Below are positions 7,664 through 9,291 of a DNA stretch of 9,291 nt, one piece after another. The position numbers were made by a program, and so were the translations under genes. Position 1 is the stretch's first letter. Each line of letters opens with the position of its first letter. Under the pieces are notes generated by a model. That model was not told the DNA's origin. It made no database searches and worked only from the letters and a program-made list of their open reading frames with translations. The stretch is from an uncultured Eubacteriales bacterium (GTDB taxonomy: Bacteria > Bacillota > Clostridia > Christensenellales > Borkfalkiaceae), in contig CATYEP010000065.1 of the NCBI GenBank assembly GCA_958405585.1, positions 1 to 9,291 of the forward strand, read 5' to 3'.

Positions 7664-8368
7664 ATGATAGACGATTTGTTGAGATACCAGGAGGCTGACG
7701 GAAAACTTCGCGCGGTCGAACAAGCGATTTCGGCTACGGAGGAGAGGAAAAAGTATATGACGTCGCGCAAGTTTTTGTCGGAAAAAGCGCCTGAAAAACT
7801 GGAAGCTCTGGATGCGAAAGCAGCGGAACTACGGCATTTGTATGAACAACTCGAGAAGAAGTATAAGGAAATCGCCGACACGATCAAAGATTATGAGAAT
7901 CTGGATGAAATGATCGGTGAACAGGGAGGCGAAATATCCTTTTATAAAAAGAATGCCACGCAGATCTCAGATACTCTGCGCGGGTTAAAAACCGAGATCA
8001 ACAAACTTGCGTCGATGATCGAAGCTGCGTCGGCAGAATACCAGACGGTCAAAAAGCAGACGATCGCCATGCAGCGTCAGTATAAGGAATACAAGGAAAA
8101 ATACGCGGAAATAAAAGAATCGCATGCCGCAGAAATTGCGGAGATCGAAGCGGAGATGAAAAAACTGGCTGAGAAAGTTCCGAAAGATCAGCTGGAAAAA
8201 TACAATGCGAAACGTCGCGAAAAATTATATCCCGTTGTTTGTGAGGTAAAGGACAACCGTTGTCCGCAGTGCGGAATGGAATTGTCCATTGCCGAGCTCT
8301 CCAAACTGGCGGAAGGAACACCCATCGAGTGCGACAGCTGCCGCAGAACGCTTTTCAAAAGAAAATAA
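7664..8368 (+). CDS. Coiled-coil protein with C-terminal C4-type zinc ribbon
   Basis: The 234-residue protein begins with a long, charged, heptad-like region (about residues 5-185, rich in Lys, Glu and Ala with almost no proline or glycine), which suggests an extended antiparallel coiled coil. It ends in a zinc ribbon with Cys200, Cys203, Cys223 and Cys226 (CPQCGMEL, ECDSCRRTL). This matches the family described as C4-type zinc-ribbon domain proteins, which often sits next to nif3 genes. The function is not established; nucleic acid binding or a scaffold role are guesses. No signal peptide or membrane segment is present. GGAGG (7653-7657) precedes the ATG by 6 nt, and the gene begins 15 nt after nif3. 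It is the last gene of the cluster. Confidence 0.88.
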   Translation: MIDDLLRYQEADGKLRAVEQAISATEERKKYMTSRKFLSEKAPEKLEALDAKAAELRHLYEQLEKKYKEIADTIKDYENLDEMIGEQGGEISFYKKNATQISDTLRGLKTEINKLASMIEAASAEYQTVKKQTIAMQRQYKEYKEKYAEIKESHAAEIAEIEAEMKKLAEKVPKDQLEKYNAKRREKLYPVVCEVKDNRCPQCGMELSIAELSKLAEGTPIECDSCRRTLFKRK

Positions 8369-8450
8369 CAGGATTCTTAAAAAATAACGAACAACAGATT
8401 TTTAAATGAAATAAAAAAGTGTTTGCGCCTAGTAAAATGAAAAGTTTTGT

Positions 8451-8479
8451 TTGTTAAAACGGTTTAGAATTGTTATAAA
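8451..8479 (+). promoter_or_regulatory. Candidate sigma-A promoter
   Basis: TTGTTA (8451-8456) and TATAAA (8474-8479) are separated by exactly 17 nt, matching 4 of 6 and 5 of 6 consensus positions, in AT-rich DNA. The predicted start near 8486 lies only about 9 nt before the hairpin. AT-rich DNA yields chance matches, so this is moderate support. Confidence 0.45.
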
Positions 8480-8494
8480 AAAATGATTTGATCA

Positions 8495-8538
8495 GACAAA
8501 GGGCAAGCGTGCAAAAATTTGCACACTTGCCCTTTGTC
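8495..8538 (+). terminator. Long hairpin, probable terminator of the dgt-zinc ribbon operon
   Basis: GACAAAGGGCAAG-C-GTGCAAA (8495-8515) pairs with TTTGCAC-A-CTTGCCCTTTGTC (8518-8538). The stem is about 21 bp with a single C/A mismatch and an A/T-rich tip. CTTTTATGTTT follows, a short T stretch adequate for an intrinsic terminator. On the minus strand a T7 run lies several bases beyond the stem, so some bidirectional activity is possible. It sits 126 nt after the zinc-ribbon stop, which is rather far. Confidence 0.65.
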
Positions 8539-8559
8539 CTTTTATGTTTGGGAAAGAGA

Positions 8560-8637
8560 ATGATGCGGCTTGCAAAAAAGTGGGAAGATTTTGCGGGAAA
8601 AATTTTGCTTGCGGCACGGGTTAAACGTAGAAAGTAA
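8560..8637 (+). CDS. Possible small basic peptide (25 codons)
   Basis: An ATGATG start is preceded by a weak purine-rich site (GGGAAAGAG), and the frame runs to TAA. The peptide would be short and basic, with alternating Lys/Arg and Leu/Ile/Trp/Phe positions that could form an amphipathic helix, ending in VKRRK. It lies between the hairpin and the CotF-like genes. No family is recognised, and a reading frame of this length can arise by chance, so this is only a candidate. Confidence 0.2.
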   Translation: MMRLAKKWEDFAGKILLAARVKRRK

Positions 8638-8687
8638 GAATAGAGGATCTCTTTTTGGCACAAACTGATTGCATAGGAGCAAAAAGA

Positions 8688-8882
8688 ATGATCAACCGTT
8701 TTTCTGCGCGTTCATTGGCGCGAATTTGCAACCTGCTGGAAGCGGAATATCTTGCAGGAGAGAAAGCAAAACTGTATGCGAACACTTTGACAGACAGCGT
8801 CCTGTCGGCGCGGATGCGTACTTTGTCGCAGAATCATGCGGCACGGTATTGTGCACTGTTAGATACTCTGAAACAGCAATAG
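8688..8882 (+). CDS. Small CotF-like / spore coat-associated protein
   Basis: This 64-residue protein consists of two predicted helices and has no cysteine pairs, signal peptide or membrane segment. The pattern LEAEYLAGEKAKLYANTLTD, then L-x-x-x-M-x-x-L-x-x-x-H (SQNHAARYCALLDTL), resembles small clostridial proteins of the CotF (spore coat) group. These are ferritin-like helical hairpins without a metal site. Only one His is present, and the carboxylate ligands of a rubrerythrin are missing. The ATG at 8688 has AGGAG (8675-8679) 8 nt upstream; an in-frame TTG at 8655 lacks such a site and is rejected. It lies 21 nt before a second CotF-like gene, an arrangement I recall from other Clostridia. 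A coat role is inferred, not shown. Confidence 0.6.
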   Translation: MINRFSARSLARICNLLEAEYLAGEKAKLYANTLTDSVLSARMRTLSQNHAARYCALLDTLKQQ

Positions 8883-8903
8883 TAAAAAACAAGGGAGACG
8901 TAT

Positions 8904-9194
8904 ATGCAAAAATTGAGCAAAAGGGATGTATCTCTGAACGAAGCGGACGCGTTGTCAGATATGTGTGCGGCGGAGAGGGCAGTTTTGCTGTGTTATGCGG
9001 CGGCATTGGAAGATTGTGCTTCACACAGCTTTCATGCTCAGCTTGTACAGCAGTTTACGGAAGCGGCGTTGGATATGTCGTCGATCAACGAAGACGGGGC
9101 TTTGCGTTGTGAACAGCCGATTGCGGACAGTGAATTGCTGGAAAAAACCATAGCATTTTATGAGCGGCGACGCAAAGAAATATCCAGAAACTGA
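8904..9194 (+). CDS. CotF-like small helical protein, possible spore coat protein
   Basis: The 96-residue protein has a short polar lead, then the signature expected of the CotF family: DALSDMCAAERAVLLCY, where CotF proteins usually have a D-x-L-x-D-x-L-x-x-x-K/R-x-x-x-x-x-Y pattern, followed by ALEDC (Glu36, Cys38), where many family members have E-C, and F51. The end is a charged helix (ELLEKTIAFYERRRKE). Four cysteines (21, 30, 38, 69) could crosslink in a coat. The GWY-type motif that often ends the second helix in CotF proteins is absent, so this is a divergent member. AAGGGAG (8891-8897) lies 6 nt before the ATG. It is probably co-transcribed with the 64-residue gene. Family membership is likely; the link to spores is inference. 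Confidence 0.6.
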   Translation: MQKLSKRDVSLNEADALSDMCAAERAVLLCYAAALEDCASHSFHAQLVQQFTEAALDMSSINEDGALRCEQPIADSELLEKTIAFYERRRKEISRN

Positions 9195-9291
9195 TCGGAA
9201 GTGCGATATGTAAGTTTAGTCGGCAAAAATTAAAATCGGATGTAAAAATAGTCAAAATGTATGGAAAAAACAAGCATGTTATTGATTTTTC

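Larger units (their letters stand above)
8369..8687. other. AT-rich intergenic region of 319 nt
   Basis: The first ~110 nt are very AT-rich and contain a sigma-A-like promoter (8451-8479). A 21-bp hairpin follows (8495-8538), then about 150 nt of more mixed composition that includes a possible 25-codon reading frame (8560-8637) and the ribosome binding site for the next gene. I see no match to RNase P RNA, tmRNA, 6S RNA, a tRNA or a known riboswitch. Confidence 0.7.

Noticed and set aside
8638..8667. Sporulation sigma-G-like promoter (GAATA, 18 nt, CAAACTG)
   Set aside because: The -10 match is poor and the transcript would begin at the ribosome binding site of the 64-residue gene.
8369..8687. 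RNase P RNA or another large structural RNA after the zinc-ribbon gene
   Set aside because: The region lacks the conserved RNase P core motifs and is too AT-rich; only one simple hairpin is seen.
8669..9112. 147-residue frame on the + strand across both CotF-like genes
   Set aside because: It is out of frame with two ORFs that each have a good ribosome site, and its composition shows no family signal.
9085..9273. Hydrophobic 62-residue frame on the minus strand
   Set aside because: It overlaps the 96-residue CotF-like gene and has no family signal or clear ribosome site.
9195..9291. New gene starting at the ATG at 9257 or 9261 and running off the right edge, and a sigma-F-like GGCAAAAATT element at 9222
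   Set aside because: There are only about ten codons, no Shine-Dalgarno site and no matching -35 element.

Overview
The window looks like ordinary chromosomal DNA from a Gram-positive anaerobe of the class Clostridia, probably an uncultured gut lineage. The reasons are a dgt-dnaG-rpoD-trmK-nif3-zinc-ribbon gene order, a compact primary sigma factor of the SigA type, strong GGAGG-like ribosome binding sites, a mid-range GC content with heavy use of GCG, CGC and ATC codons, and two small proteins that resemble CotF-type spore coat proteins. All recognisable genes are on the + strand. The order-level assignment is inference.

Region 1 (1-2165) is the end of an aromatic amino acid operon. It holds a 5'-truncated shikimate dehydrogenase gene (aroE), then aroQ (type II 3-dehydroquinase) and aroK (shikimate kinase), which catalyse three consecutive or adjacent steps of the shikimate pathway. 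A short-chain dehydrogenase follows, translationally coupled by an ATGA overlap; its active-site surroundings point to the YmfI type (EF-P 5-aminopentanone reductase) rather than fatty acid FabG. A perfect 13-bp GC-rich hairpin follows the SDR.

Region 2 (2166-8368) is a macromolecular synthesis cluster: dgt (dNTP pool control), dnaG (primase), rpoD (housekeeping sigma factor), trmK (tRNA m1A22 methyltransferase), a short Nif3-like dinuclear metal protein and a coiled-coil C4 zinc-ribbon protein. Gaps are at most 43 nt and two junctions overlap, so this is probably one operon with co-transcription of replication initiation, transcription and tRNA modification functions.

Region 3 (8369-9291) is the accessory end. 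A 319-nt AT-rich gap carries a good sigma-A-like promoter that fires directly into a 21-bp hairpin, and a possible 25-codon ORF. Two small CotF-like genes follow, each with its own ribosome binding site. The last 97 nt contain nothing I can support.

I found no mobile element, CRISPR array, tRNA, rRNA or defence system. The points most worth checking are the promoter-hairpin unit, the CotF-like pair, the probable EF-P modification enzyme, the changed cofactor motif in AroE, and a roughly threefold excess of GATC.
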